A stretch of 64,000 bases of DNA. Origin: Heterodera schachtii. Lineage: Eukaryota; Nematoda; Chromadorea; Rhabditida; Heteroderidae. Below the pieces are notes generated by a model. It was not told where the DNA came from. It was given only the letters and a program-made list of their open reading frames with translations, and did not search any database. The position numbers and the translations under genes are program-made. Location: positions 1,066,810 through 1,130,809 of the forward strand of contig SIJG01000019.1 in assembly GCA_023374025.1 (NCBI GenBank). The letters are read 5' to 3'. This document shows, piece after piece, positions 33,767 to 46,200 of this stretch (the first letter of the stretch is position 1; each line of letters opens with the position of its first letter).

Positions 33767-34446
33767 TCGCGTTTGTGCTATATGCTTTTTATAAGAGATC
33801 ATTGACAATAAGAATGGCAATCGTAAAAATGTAATTTCTAATTTTTCTTTATTATTTTTGTCAAGCTAAAAATTGACATTTTCTGTGGCTTGGCTTTCCA
33901 TGTGCTAATTCAGTTTTGTCAAATGACAACATCTAACCAATTACCAAATCTGAATTCATCAATACTCTCATTCAATGGGACCAATATACAAATAACATAG
34001 AATGATTTGTTACAAAATTTTGGCAAAAAATAAGAGAATGTCGCAAGACAAATTTGAGTTTTGGCATTGCCATTGCTGCCTCCTGTGTGCAAAAAGTCAA
34101 TGTTGAAGAATGTAAAAGGGGAAATGGTAAAAAATTTTTATGGAATTTGATCACTTCCGATCAGCTGGCATGATCATTTGAAATTTTTTGAGATTAACAG
34201 AAAAATCACATAGAGCTATGTAGCGAACTACACAAGACTGCTTAATTACCTTAGGACGATCCAAGGAATTCAGCTTGGAGGAGAGGGTAGGGATACTGTA
34301 AACTTTTTTCAGTGCCAATTTTTTCTTTATTTTAGCAAAAATTTTGGAAATAGAGAGGGCTGGCAGTTCGGGTAAGTGCTGCCTGGAAAATTATTAAAAA
34401 CTGATTTTTTTATTCAAAAAAGAAATAATTTTTATTTAAAATTTCG
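33767..34446. other. intergenic, no gene seen
   Basis: AT-rich spacer after the BTB-MATH gene. No coding recognised. Confidence 0.4.
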
Positions 34447-34454
34447 GTAGGGAG

Positions 34455-34621
34455 TAGTGATGTTCGAGAGTCTCGGTCTCGACTCGAGAAAAGTCTCGGG
34501 TTTTTTTGGTCTCGGTTTCGCTATCGAATCTCGGGGTCAAGTCTCGGAATCGGTCTTGATTCTCGGGGTCAAGTCTCTCTCGGTCTCGAGTCTCGGGAAT
34601 TTTCGGTCTCGAACATCACTA
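34455..34621. mobile_element. 167-bp hAT-like MITE K (TCTCGAG words only)
   Basis: Ends TAGTGATGTTCGAGA / TCTCGAACATCACTA are inverted repeats, and the 8-bp duplication GTAGGGAG is exact (34447-34454, 34622-34629). Nearly all of the 167 bp between them is repeated CTCGGTCTCGA and GGGGTCAAGTCTC words. It is effectively two terminal arrays with no body. Confidence 0.9.
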
Positions 34622-34734
34622 GTAGGGAGGCATTTTTTTACAGTTAAAAAACAAAATTACTTTCCCATCCATGATGGAGTTGAAAGCAGTTTTTAATGCG
34701 GCAATAAATGTGAATTTTGGTGAAAATTAATTTT

Positions 34735-35290
34735 CGACTTTTTCTCGTATTCGGGTCCAGGGTTAGAAATGGGTCGAAATGGATGTCGAATTGGTCATTA
34801 TCGACTCATTAGCGACCCCGAAAATATAATAAATATATTTTTTATTTTAAAATTGGTATTAAAATGTAAAAAAAAAGTGTCGGACTAAACGGAATAAGAG
34901 CCGATTGGCCTCAGATTAGTGAACTCTCTCTATACATAACCCTCGAGATTAAATTCTTACCAAAAATTCAATGGGCTTACTCCAGCAGTGATGGCGAAAG
35001 GATTTTTAGATGGTTATGGTGGCTATGCTGATATTAAATTAACAAAAATAAATAGTAAACATACAGACTTCATTTTGGGCTCCAAGTTTATAAAAGTTTT
35101 GCATATTTGGCGAAGTGGTTTTTGTAAGATAGTAAAGGGAAAGTAAGGAGGTTCGAGTCCGTCGTGCTACATGAATATTTTTATTTATTATCCAAAAAAT
35201 TAAAAAATGATGACCATTTTTCGATGTTGCAATGGTTTGCGACTAAGTCGAAATGGTTATTATATCGTGATCAGCGACCGCGAAAATCCT
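34735..35290. mobile_element. foldback-family remnant with a tRNA-like segment
   Basis: GTATTCGGGTCCAGGGTT and GGTCGAAATGGATGTCG near 34745-34785 and CGTGATCAGCGACCGCGAA near 35268-35286 match the arms of the element at 17816. A tRNA-like stretch lies between them. Boundaries are approximate. Confidence 0.4.
35098..35172 (+). ncRNA. tRNA-like pseudogene or SINE head
   Basis: TTGGCGAAGTGGTTTTTG resembles box A (TGGCNNAGTGG), and GGTTCGAGTCC at 35150-35160 is a perfect box B, about 40 bp apart. The last seven bases of a tRNA (GTGCTAC) find no partner upstream, so this is a decayed tRNA or SINE rather than a working gene. Confidence 0.45.
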
Positions 35291-35350
35291 TAAGACATGT
35301 TTTTACAAATTTTTAAAATTTTTGTCAAAAAGGTGTGACACCATCTAAAC

Positions 35351-36139
35351 CAGGGCTTCGATATGTGAGGATTTTTCCTCATTTTGTGGTCTTTTAGAGG
35401 GTCAAGGAGGATTTTTTTGGAAAATGAGGATTTGCGGATTTTTGTGGTCTTTTGAGAAATTTGAGGATTTTTGTGGTCTTTTGATAAAAAAAGTGACAAA
35501 AAAGCATGCTTTTTTGAAAAATTAGGCATATTTGGCAAAATGTTCCAACTTTTTACTCAAATATTAAACTTTTTTTTTCGAAAAATCCTCATTTTTCAAT
35601 AAAGTTTAATTAATTTCCTTTAGATAATTTTGTTCAAAAAAATAAAGAGGAATTCGATAGAGGGGGTCAAAATCATTTTTTTGACAAAATCTGTTAACAA
35701 ATCGCACTCAAAATCTCAAAAAATTTCCGGCAGCGCCTATCGGCACTGCCGGACCCCCTCCTCCCAATGTTCCCAAAAAGTTTTTTTGGAAAAATCGCGC
35801 ACAAAAAAAAACAAACAATTTTTTGTGGCTCACATCAGTGGACAGATAAACGAAATTCATTACACGTGGACACAGTGAAAGCATTGGCCCAAGTGAAGTG
35901 AAACTTCGATTTTTCGTGCTCAGACTTCCATAAAATGCTTATAAATGACAAGAATTGATGAATTTGATTGTTTAAAACGAAAAATATGACAGTTAACTAA
36001 TTTTGTTCGCAATTTATTATGTTTAAAAAAATGAGGAATTTTCATGCCAAATGAGGATTTTTTTGAGGTATTTTAGTGGCAAATGAGGATTTTTTATGGC
36101 TGAAATGAGGATTTTAAAAATTTTGAGATCGAAGCCCTG
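35351..36139. mobile_element. hAT-like MITE L (GAGGATTTTT type)
   Basis: A 789-bp relative of element C. Ends CAGGGCTTCGATATGTGAGG and GAGATCGAAGCCCTG; exact 8-bp duplication ATCTAAAC (35343-35350, 36140-36147). Cassette arm at about 35676-35726, palindrome 35727-35752, then CCCCCTCCTCCCAATGTTCC. GAGGATTTTT words fill both ends. Confidence 0.9.
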
Positions 36140-36147
36140 ATCTAAAC

Positions 36148-36500
36148 CAGGGCTCCAAACTCTACTGATTTATCAGCATTTTGCTGATTTCAAGGGGTCA
36201 AAGCTGATTTTTTTCCTGCGTCGACTACCGGCCCACTGTTCTCAAAAAGTTTTTTGAAAAAAGCGCGTCGCAAAAGGCAATGGTCAAGAATTGGTGTCCC
36301 GACGAAAAGTGTTAAAAATTCTGCAGGTATTTTTTCTAGGCTTAAAAATGCGCTGATCACGAATATGAACTCAATTTTTAAAAATCATTTATTTTTTCTA
36401 TGATTTTCATCAACTATTTGATTTTTTTTGATTTTTAAATTATTTTAAAAAATAGTTTATAAATGAATTTGTGTTAAAAATACGCTGATCGGAATTATTC
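36148..36500. mobile_element. CTGATTT-type MITE M, left part
   Basis: Starts CAGGGCTCCAAACTCTACTG exactly at the second duplication of element L. Words TTATCAGCATTTTGCTGATT match, in inverse, the right end of the element at 60990. A damaged cassette (GTTCTCAAAAAGTTTTTTG, then AAGCGCG) is at 36236-36268. The right end is not found. Confidence 0.55.
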
Positions 36501-37218
36501 TTGAATATACTCGAAAAAAGTTGCCTTTCGTATTTTCTTGTTGTATTTTTCTTGTTGTCAGTATTTGCTCTTTTCTTGTATTTATGAATTTTTTGCAATT
36601 TCAAGACATTTTTCAGCAACAAAAGACGACATAAATTCTATTTTCCTAATTTTATTTGAGATAAGAAAATTTTGAAAAATAAAATTTAGTTGGAACGAAA
36701 TTAAAGTTAGGCTCTCGGACATCCTACAGTGAACCACATATAATATTCAAATTTGGTTTTATTCGTACTTAAGTCACTAGTTGTTCCAGCTATTTTGTTT
36801 TTGCAAAGATTTGTTAACAAATTGGAGCTAAATTATTTGTCTCGAATATATTTTTAGGGGATTAATTCGTTTATATGCATAAGAATTATTTTTAAATATT
36901 TTATGTGGTTTACTGTCGAATTGTCCACGAAAAATTAAGGGGAATGAAAATTAAGGCCAAAGTTCTTCATCTGCTTTTGGTTGCCATGATTCAATTTCAA
37001 ATATGTAAAAATATTTATATTGAATTTTAAAAATTGTTATTTCACAAAAACCCATTCATTCCGACTCGGGGACGGATTAGGGATGAACTTAATATATTTT
37101 TATGGTAACTTATTAAGTAAAATTGGAGAATTTAAATTTGCTTTATTTGTACAACGAATTAAATTAAATGGCACTTTTAATGGTCTTTATCCTCAATTCT
37201 AATCGCTCTTCTGTTCAA
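36501..37218. other. intergenic, no gene seen
   Basis: AT-rich spacer downstream of the kinase-like gene. It probably contains its 3' UTR. GTTAACAAATTGGAGC near 36806 resembles a cassette arm. Confidence 0.4.
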
Positions 37219-37906
37219 TTAGCCCAATACTCTCGAGAGAGGCGGCGGCATCTCACTTTTGTCAAACCAAATGGCAAATTCGCGCACTGCATCCTCCGCA
37301 GAGTCCGAACCGTGGCAAACCGTGTCATGGTACTTGCCCACATCGCTGTTGTTCCGGAATTCGGCACGGAGAGTGCCGGGCGGGGGAACTTTGTCCGGCG
37401 TAGCACCCAAAATTTTGCGAATTCCTTTTACAACGCCGACACCTTTCAAAATTGGCATTTCATTTTAATTTAAAGAATTTTGTTCGAAACCATTTTTATT
37501 GAAAACAAAAAAAATAAAGTTTCTAGTATATTAAAAGAGAAATTAATTGCCCTTTTTTGCGAGTGATCAGAAATTTTTCGCAATTTTTATTGTTAGTATG
37601 ATTAAAATGAACAAATTTGTTTACCTTCCCAAATCATGGCAACCACAGGTCCGGATGTCATGTAACTGATCACTTTTGGGAAGAAGGGCTGGTCAGAGCA
37701 TCCAATGTAATGGTCGGCCGCTTGTTTGCGCGTTGAAATAATCTGAAAGCACCCCAAATGAAGAGAGTCCAATCAATTAAACTAAATTAACAAACCATTT
37801 TAATGGCAATTAGCCGAAATCCGTGGGCCTCAAATCGCTCAATGATTTTGCCGACAAGGCAACGTCGAACAGATTCGGGCTTAATGCAGACGAAAGTGCG
37901 TTCCAT
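37219..37906 (-). CDS. nucleoside diphosphate kinase-like protein
   Basis: Three minus-strand exons: 37796-37906 (ATG at 37904-37906), 37625-37742 and 37219-37442 (TAA). The joined 453 bases give 150 residues, the usual length of an NDK subunit. It starts [19 protein letters not shown], matching the NDK strand F-x-x-x-K-P. Exon 2 contains [18 protein letters not shown] and [12 protein letters not shown], and exon 3 [21 protein letters not shown] and [13 protein letters not shown]. The H-G-S-D active-site motif with the phosphoryl-carrying His is present. The Asn normally three residues before it is replaced, and KPES replaces KPDG, so this is a divergent member. NDKs transfer the terminal phosphate from ATP to nucleoside diphosphates in the cytosol. 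Confidence 0.85.
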
Positions 37907-38942
37907 TTTGGCAGTGTGTGTTTGTTATACGGTGGGTTAGGGGAGTCGGTTTGGTAATTATGAGTAAATGGCGAATTTGTTTCCATAGAATGATCCCAAC
38001 CGTTCCGATCGCTTTGCTTAAATACCCGCCTAAAGTGGTCACAAATTTGTGCTTGCTCATCAATTCATCTGATGTCATTTGACTCCCTCTCATCTCAACA
38101 CAAACAATCGAAGGCGATAAGCCGCCATTTTTTGCTAATAAGCCCTCTAAATTAGCAATTAATTCATTAATTAATTAAATTCCTATGACTTTCTCCAATT
38201 TGAGTGTTGCTGATAAGGAGGAATGGTGGGGGAGCTGAGGGGTGGCTGATCAGCCTATCCGTGACATTGTGAAATGGGACGGAGAAAGACGGCTAATTTG
38301 CTAATTTGGCAATAATTCATTAGGTGTCCCATGATTTTGTTAAATATAAAACGAATTCGAATGATGAGTTTACTGATAAGAGAGAGTGATTGCACGGTGA
38401 ATTGTTCACGAAACCTATCGGTGACATTGGGAAATAGGACGACGACATGGGACCAATGCAAATGATCAACCGCAGCTAATCAGTCAGCAGATGTCATTGA
38501 CAAATTTTGGGGAGGGGGGGAGGGGTCGTAAATGTGAGGGTGGGTGAGGGTGGCGAGGGTGGGCCAAACCGAACACAGCCCAACACGGCCAATTGGGTGG
38601 CAGGGCCAAACAATATTTGCTCACAAATGAAACAAAGTATAGCAAAAAATTAGAAACCAAGAACCAAGTTTTTCATTATATTCTAATTTCCGTCTAATAT
38701 GATCAAATAGGGCTGGGATTTTTTGGGGGTGAGATCCCAAAATATGGGCCTAAAGGGGCAAAAAGGCAACACCTTATGCAAAATCTCATCAAATGCATCT
38801 GCATAACCCATCGAATCAAGGAATCACTAAGTGATTTTATGTGCCAAATAGACGATATACGTGACCAGTTATGACCATGAAAAACTCCTAATGTATAAAT
38901 TTTTATAAAAGTTTTGAGGTGGGACAACGCAGTATAAATTAG
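37907..38942. other. upstream region of the NDK-like gene
   Basis: Two diverged direct copies of CCTATCSGTGACATTGKGAAA occur at about 38257 and 38415, roughly 158 bp apart. A G-rich stretch lies at 38510-38570. No further coding recognised. Confidence 0.4.
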
Positions 38943-39055
38943 TGTTGTCGAAAGCCCAGAGTCGAGAAAAGTCTCGGCCCACTGCTGGTGTTCGGTCTCG
39001 CATTTTATTATACTATTCAAGTCAGAAGTCTCGTTCATTTGGACTCAGCAATATT
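38943..39055. repeat. TCTCGAG-word element fragment
   Basis: Begins TAGTGTTGTCGAAAGCCC and has AGTCGAGAAAAGTCTCGG and TTCGGTCTCGC words like the ends of element K; the right end is decayed. Confidence 0.35.
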
Positions 39056-40208
39056 AGTAATAAATCATTTCGTACTAGCTTCTTTTTAGCTAAAACCACT
39101 TAATTCGTTAGTAATTGGAAATTATTGTTTTGTTTAGGATGGACAAAAAAGAAAGGAATGCAAATGATGAGAAACGAAGCATTTTAATTTTTTGCTGACC
39201 ACCGATGGAAAAGCCAACAAATCCATCGCCGATGGGAAGAAGGGCTGTTCAAAGACTTTCGGTTGCAATTCTCAGCTCGCGAATTTTCTGGTTATTGTCA
39301 TATTATCAACATTTTGCCGTTTAACAGCCTCATTAGTGTTTCAACCGCCAGCAGCAGAGGTCGGGGGAAGAGCATTTTTCGGAGTTTAGTCAATTTGGTT
39401 ATGAAATTTTTAAGATATTCAAAAGGAGTGATTTCAGTAAAGTCGAAAATGTGACGTCATAACAATAAAAAAGGAAGTGATTGTTGACTAACAAATGAAT
39501 GTATAGTGAAATTAATACCAAATTATGCTTATGTTAATAAGAATAATTATTTTTTTTTTATTAAAAGTAAAAAACAGCGAAAGCAAACGAATGCGATGAT
39601 TTACATTTTGTGCATAAATGTCGATGATTAAGCAAAAACAACCGGCGGATGAATGGAGAGGGCGGGGGAACAGAAGCAGCCCATTTCTGTGATTAAGCCA
39701 AATGTACTAACGATTTTTCGATTTCATTAAACATTTGTTTATGTGCTGGTGATGATTTTCTCTTTTCCTTTTACATTTACAATTAAAAAATATATAAATT
39801 TTAGTAAAATAAATATTTTTTTCATAAGTAAAAACCAAAATTGTAATGAGTCAGGGATTTACACTAAGGAAGTGAGTATTAATCCTAACAAAAGTGGGAG
39901 GTCCTCTAAAGGGCTTAGTCTCCACAACCCGCTTAAATAAAATTTTTAATGAAAAATAAGTAGTTTTTTTAATAGTGAGTCCATCACATATTTGATTTTT
40001 TAATTGGTTGGCGCCATTTCGTCGCTCAGCTGATCAGTTAGTCATTGGCGTCATCCGACAAAGTAAATCAATGAGAATTATGATGATGAGGTCATAACTA
40101 ATTTAATTTTTATCGAGACCGAAAATTCATTAAACCCTAAATCTCGAAGAGAAAAGATATCAATTAATCTGGGTTCGAACTTTTTGCTTAGCTGCCTTTG
40201 ACTTCGGC
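39056..40208. other. intergenic upstream of trehalase
   Basis: An open frame at 39192-39389 (LTTDGKANKSIADGKKGC...) is not supported by splice sites or a family. The remainder is AT-rich and should contain the trehalase promoter. Confidence 0.35.
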
Positions 40209-43200
40209 ATGTTCCGCACGTTGGCCTTACTTTTAGCTGTGGTCGAAGTGTACGGAGGGTAATTACTTTAATTTAATATAATTAATTTGAATAGAGGCAA
40301 CTCCTAATTTTGGTCAACCTTTCAGAGTCTCTTCTGAATGGGATAAATGTGAACCGATTAATGCCAACGGAAAAAGGTCAATTCAATTGGATGGAAACAG
40401 TGAAAAGTGAGTGGGCAAGAAAATAAAATTATATAATTTAATTCCATTTAATTTTCGGCATCTGATCTGTTACCCGAGTAAATTGGCAAAGAATTACGGA
40501 AATTGGAAAGCCAGTGGACGGTTCAAAGTTGCAAAAGTGGACAACCAGGAATTAAGCAAGAAATGTGCCGAAAATGAAGGGCAAAATCAAGGCACATGGC
40601 ACAGCTTAATGCTAACAAAACAAAACAAAATGACGGGAATTTGGCTTTTCAATCATCGCTCAGCTTTTCAATCATCGCTCAGGCGATTTTTTTCATTTTT
40701 AATTATTTAATTTAATTTTAATTACAGTGCCAATCTTTCCGGCATATTGGATGGGCAATTCTTTAGCGGTGCCGAGCTCAATTTCACCCAAGGTAAATTT
40801 CCAATCGTTTTTTTCATTTCGTGTTGGGCTACAGTAAAAATGCATCTGATACTGTAGTCTGGCAAAGAAAATTGGTTAAGAATTTATTCACTAAAAAATC
40901 CATAGTTGCTTTTTTAAAGGTTTGATTTGGTTTTTGGCTACAGAAAGTGTCACTGATACAGTAGATTTGGCTTATTTCATTTTAGGAAATTTTTGGTTAC
41001 TAAAAGGATGGACTTTTTGTAAATTAATTTACAATATCTGTTCTTAATACAGTATCTCTGACGCATTCACCGTTTTCCTTTTTCAGCTTTGGTCAAGCAA
41101 AATGGGATTCTTTCGCCGGATGAATTTAATGCGGCACTTTCTCTTGGCGCCTTTTTGTACGATTTTGATGGGATGGCATTACGGGTTGTGGCATTGGAAA
41201 TTATCAACGGCACCGGAAAAACGAACGGGACAAAAATTTGCAAAATGAAGTCTAGCACGTCAAGCACTTCCATCAGCACTTCCGCCAGTACTTCCACCAG
41301 CACTCCAAGCACTCCAAGCATTCCAAGCATGGATTGTTCTCTGGACGGCATCGACATGGCGTCTCTTCCCGTTTTTAAGCGGCCTTGTGAAGAGCAGTGG
41401 CCCGAGTTGGCCCCAATTTATTGTTACGGCAAAATTCTTGAAGTCTGATTTAAGCAGCTTTGAGAAATTAAAATGTATTGCAAAATTAACAATTAAAAAA
41501 GTAAAAAACAAAAAATAAATAAATACATAAAATGTTTATGTAAATTCATAATCCGCCGATTCGGGAAAAAGTTTCGGGGAATGCAAGACGGGGATATATC
41601 GAGTCGGGGAATCCCCCGTTAATAATCACAGGCGGTCAACTACCACGGCGTGCTGTTCAACAACGATTCGAAGCAATTTGCTGACCGTCCGCTGAAAAAC
41701 GACCCAAAGAAAATTGTGGAGGAATTCAATGCCATTTTTGGCGTGACAAATTGGGCGGAAATTAAAGTGAAAACAATGACGGAGGCCCAAGTGAACGAAC
41801 TGAAGAAATTTGTGCGCAAAAATTTTGGCAAAGCCGAGGGAGTGCTGAAACAGTGAGCTAATTGGCTAATATCCTGGCCTAATGAGATATCCAAATTTGC
41901 AATTTGTTAAAGACATGACCCGGAAGATTGGATGGAAAATCCGCCAGAGTTTGAGAAAATCAAAGACAAAGATTTGAAGGAATGGGCCAAGGATTTGAAC
42001 AATCTGTGGAAGAAATTGGGAAGAAAAATGCCGGATGAGGTGAGAAGCATTGACAAGAAGCTATTGCATAAAATTCCAATTTTATACCCAATTTCTTTCA
42101 TAGCTGAAAGACAGCAACAGACATTCGCTTTTGTACGTTCCCAACCCCTTCGTGGTGCCGGGTGGTCGTTTCCGCGAGTTTTACTACTGGGACACCTATT
42201 GGATCATTCGCGGACTCCTCGCATCCGGCAAGTGATCGGAGTGGCAATTGTTTCAATTTGAAGGCCTTCTTCCAAATTTTTCTTTAAATTTTCAAAATAT
42301 ATTTTTTACTAATAAATTATCAAAACGACTATTTTGATAATAAATTTGAACTGCATAGAAATTTTTAAAATTTTTCCGAGCGGCGCTTCTTTACCGCCTA
42401 ATGACCTTCCTTCTCAATTTTTTTTTGAAAAAGGTGTGGAAAAGCTATTTTGTTCAAAGTTCAACTTCTGATTTTTACTGGTCAAATAAGTAAGTGATCA
42501 CCGTCGCTGTTGATCTTTTGAAACAATCCAATTGAACTGATCATAAAAATGCTTCTAAAAAATGTTTAAAAAATTAAAAATTAAAAATATTGTAAAAACA
42601 GGGATGAAGAAATCCGTGAAGAACATCTGCCAGAACATTGCTTCGATGATCGAGCGTTTCGGCTTTATGCCCAACGGAGGCCGAATTTACTATAGCAAGC
42701 GATCCCAGCCGCCCTTCTTCGCATCGTAAGAATCAAATAATTAATAATAAATTTTTAAATAAATTATTAGCATGGTTTACGATTATTACGAGGCAACCCA
42801 AGACAAAGAATTTCTCAAGGAAATGCTTCCGATCATTGAAAAGGTCCGATGAATTTGCTTTTTTTAAATTAACACTTCTTCAATTTAGGAACTCGACTTT
42901 TGGGTGAAGAATCGATCAGTGACAGTTGTTGTGAAGAATAAGCGCATTAAGCTTTGCCAATACAGAGCCGACAGCAATGTTGGCACTACGCAATACAATT
43001 ATTTAAAAATGCCAATTAATTGAAATGTTAATTGGCTAATTAATCCGTTTTTCAGGTGCCGCGTCCTGAAGCATGGTGCAGAGACACGGACCTTGTAAAA
43101 GGCTTAACTGACCCGAGCAAAAAAGCGAAAGTTTGGCATGAAATTGCATCTGCGGCTGAGTCCGGCTGGGACTTCAGTTGTGAGTTGGGATATCAGTGAT

Positions 43201-46200
43201 TTTCGCAATTTCGGATGACCGATTAGGCGAATTTTATTTGATTCTTTCTTATTTTAAATTAATTAATTGCTTTTCTATTGATTCTTTATTTTTAAATGCA
43301 AAAAAAAATCAGCTTTTTGGCTTCCAAAAAAGTGTTTTCTCTATCACTAATTAACCTAATTAGAAAAATCTTTAGGGCATAATTTTTAATTGCACTCATG
43401 CCTGTTGTTTTGTAAATGTCAATTTTATTCAGCCCGTTGGATCAAGGAGGACACAGAGAACAAAAAGAACCCATGGAAATTGCTCAATTTGAGGACCACC
43501 CAAATTGTGCCGGTTGACTTGAACGCACTGATCTGTGGAAATTACAGGAAGCTGTCTGAACTGTTTTCCAAAATTGGTCGTTTTAATGGGGATCAAAAGC
43601 ACAAAACCCCAAAATATTTTTATATCGTTTAATTTACTTTTTTTAATTGCTTAAAAATTGGCTTTAATCATAAAACAAGCTCCCGGCACATTTTACGGTT
43701 TCGCATCCGAAATTTAAAATTTTTCTAACTTAAGACAACAAGGAAAGTCGGCATCGTACAAAAAAAAATATTCGAATTTTCGTAAGAATTTTATCGACGT
43801 GTTCGAAAGTGATGGTGGCACGTTCAACGATTACGAATTGGACACAAAGAAAGTGCGCAAAGGGACCTTTTATGGGAGCACCGTGGTGCCATTGTTCACG
43901 GGATGTCTCGGGGACGACAAATATACGGACCGAATGTTCGACGGACTGATGGAGATTGACAAGAAACACGGCATTTTCAAATACCCATTCGGCGTTCCGA
44001 CCAGGTCCAATTTTTGGGGTGTGGGAGTAAATGCGGAGGAAATGGGAAATTATTGAGGATTCGGAAAAGAATTTATAAACTAAATTTCTTTTTCGGATTG
44101 AGACCAATCAAATGACATGAAAAATATTATTGGTTAAATATAGGCAGGGTTTGCAAATGATGTGATGACTAAAAATGCTGATTCATTGAGCTTTGATACC
44201 TTTTGAAATTTTGCATGATTTTTATGGTTTTTTGGGGAAAATAAGAAAAAAATCAAAAATACTTTTCATTTAATGGATTTCATAATATGAAGATAACTAT
44301 TTGATCATTTTTGTTTGTTTTTTGTAATAGCAATATGTAAAGCTTTTTAAATGTTCATTTTTAGCCAAATGCTGAATTATTTTATTTTTTTTTGAAAAAT
44401 TTCATGCAACTAAAGAATGGAAAAATTGTAAACTTTTTTTGACAAATATTCTAAGTGGTTCACCTACATAAAATCGTTCCTCCGATTTTATTAAGGATTT
44501 GTTTCAAAAAAATGAAAATGTTAAAAATTTTAATTGGAGGCCATTTAATTAAAAATGCAAAAAATAATTAGTTTACAGCTCTGTGCTCAACTCCGCACAG
44601 CAGTGGGACTTTCCGAACATTTGGCCGGTTAATTTTTGGCCTAATTGGTCCCCTCATTAGTCCCCTTTTAAGCCGGTGAGTCACATGATGATCGAAGCAT
44701 TTAGCCGGTCCGGCAGCAAAGAGTAACCGACCAAAACTATAATTACAGTACACAAAGCTGTTAAAATTCATTTACAGAATGCAGGACTTCGCGTTTGATA
44801 AGACCCAGCAATGGCTATCTGCCAACTATAAGCTGTACAAAGGCTGCGAAAATTTTATGTGGATGAAAATGGATGCCCAAAAGGGCACTCCCGGGGCAAA
44901 GGGCGATTTCCATGCGCAAGTGAGTGGCAGCTAAGTTTATTTTGGTCGTTTCGTAAATCTGCTAGCTTGAACATTTTTTACTCAAAAACAATTGTTTTAG
45001 CTCGTAAACTGTGACCAAAAAGCAAAAAAAGTTGTATTTTTCAAAATTGTTATTATTAGGGACCTAATTTAAATGGACAAAAAATCCAAAATATGGATTA
45101 TATAATATGGACTAAACAACTGCAAAATAGACGAAATATGGTCAAACTCTGAAAGATGAACAAAAAATACAAAATATGAACAAAAATGGTTTGAATTTTC
45201 AAAAAAAATTGCTAACCTAAAATTTTTAAAAATATTTTAATACCTGAATTAGATAATTGCATAATTGAGACCTCCTATTTATTACTTACTGAAAAATATA
45301 ATTGCAAAAATTAGTAAATTTATGTGAAAATGTCAAACCAATCAAAAGACACTATTTACGTGAAAATGTCAAACCAATCAAAAGACACTATTTACGTGAA
45401 AATGTCAAACCAATCAAAAGACACTATTTACGTAAAAATGTCAAACCAAGCTAAAAATACTTTTACGTGTTTACGTGAAAATATCAAACCAAGCTAAAAA
45501 TGCTATTTACGTGAAATGTCAAACCAAGTTAAAGACATTATTTACGTGAAAATATCAAATCAAGCTAAAAAATACTATTACGTGAAAATGTCAAACCAAT
45601 CAAAAGACACTATTTTCGTGAAAATGTCAAGCCAAGATAAAAATACTATTTACGTGAAAATGTCAAACCAATCAAAAGACACTGTTTACGTGAAAATGTC
45701 AAACCAAGCTAAAAATACTATTTACGTGAAAATGTCAAGGCAAGCTAAAAAATACTATTTACGTGAAAATACCAAACCAAGCTAAAATACTTTTACGTAA
45801 AAATGTCAAACCAGGCTAAAAATGCTATTTACGTGAAAATGTCAAACCAATCAAAAGACATTATTTACGCGAAAATGTCAAGCCAAGATAAAATACTATT
45901 TACGTGAAAATGTCAAACCAAGCTAAAAAATACTTTTACTTGAAAATGTCAAACCAAGCTAAAAAATACTTTTACGTAAAAATGTCAAACCAATCAAAAG
46001 ACACAACTATTTACGTGAAAATGTCAAACCAAGCTAAAAAATACTTTTACGTGAAAATGTTCCTAGTCTTCAACGTAATACTTTGCATTTATTTGCTTCT
46101 CTTATTAATTAATATTTTTCTCACATATTAAATTTAATTCTGTCATTACGCCTAATATTTTTAGCCCAAGAATTCCCGAGTCAGTTTCTTTTTATGTTTT

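Noticed and set aside
43735..43745. Frameshift in trehalase exon 13
   Set aside because: Using the acceptor at 43741-43742 instead of 43733-43734 keeps the frame, and the full gene then totals an exact multiple of three.
44040..44056. Trehalase ending after exon 13
   Set aside because: The frame continues into intron sequence and stops, but the missing QQWDFPN and [14 protein letters not shown] segments are found as exons 14 and 15 further on.
45516..46131. Repeat protein [12 protein letters not shown]
   Set aside because: It arises because a 36-bp minisatellite keeps frame; it lies wholly between two well-supported trehalase exons.
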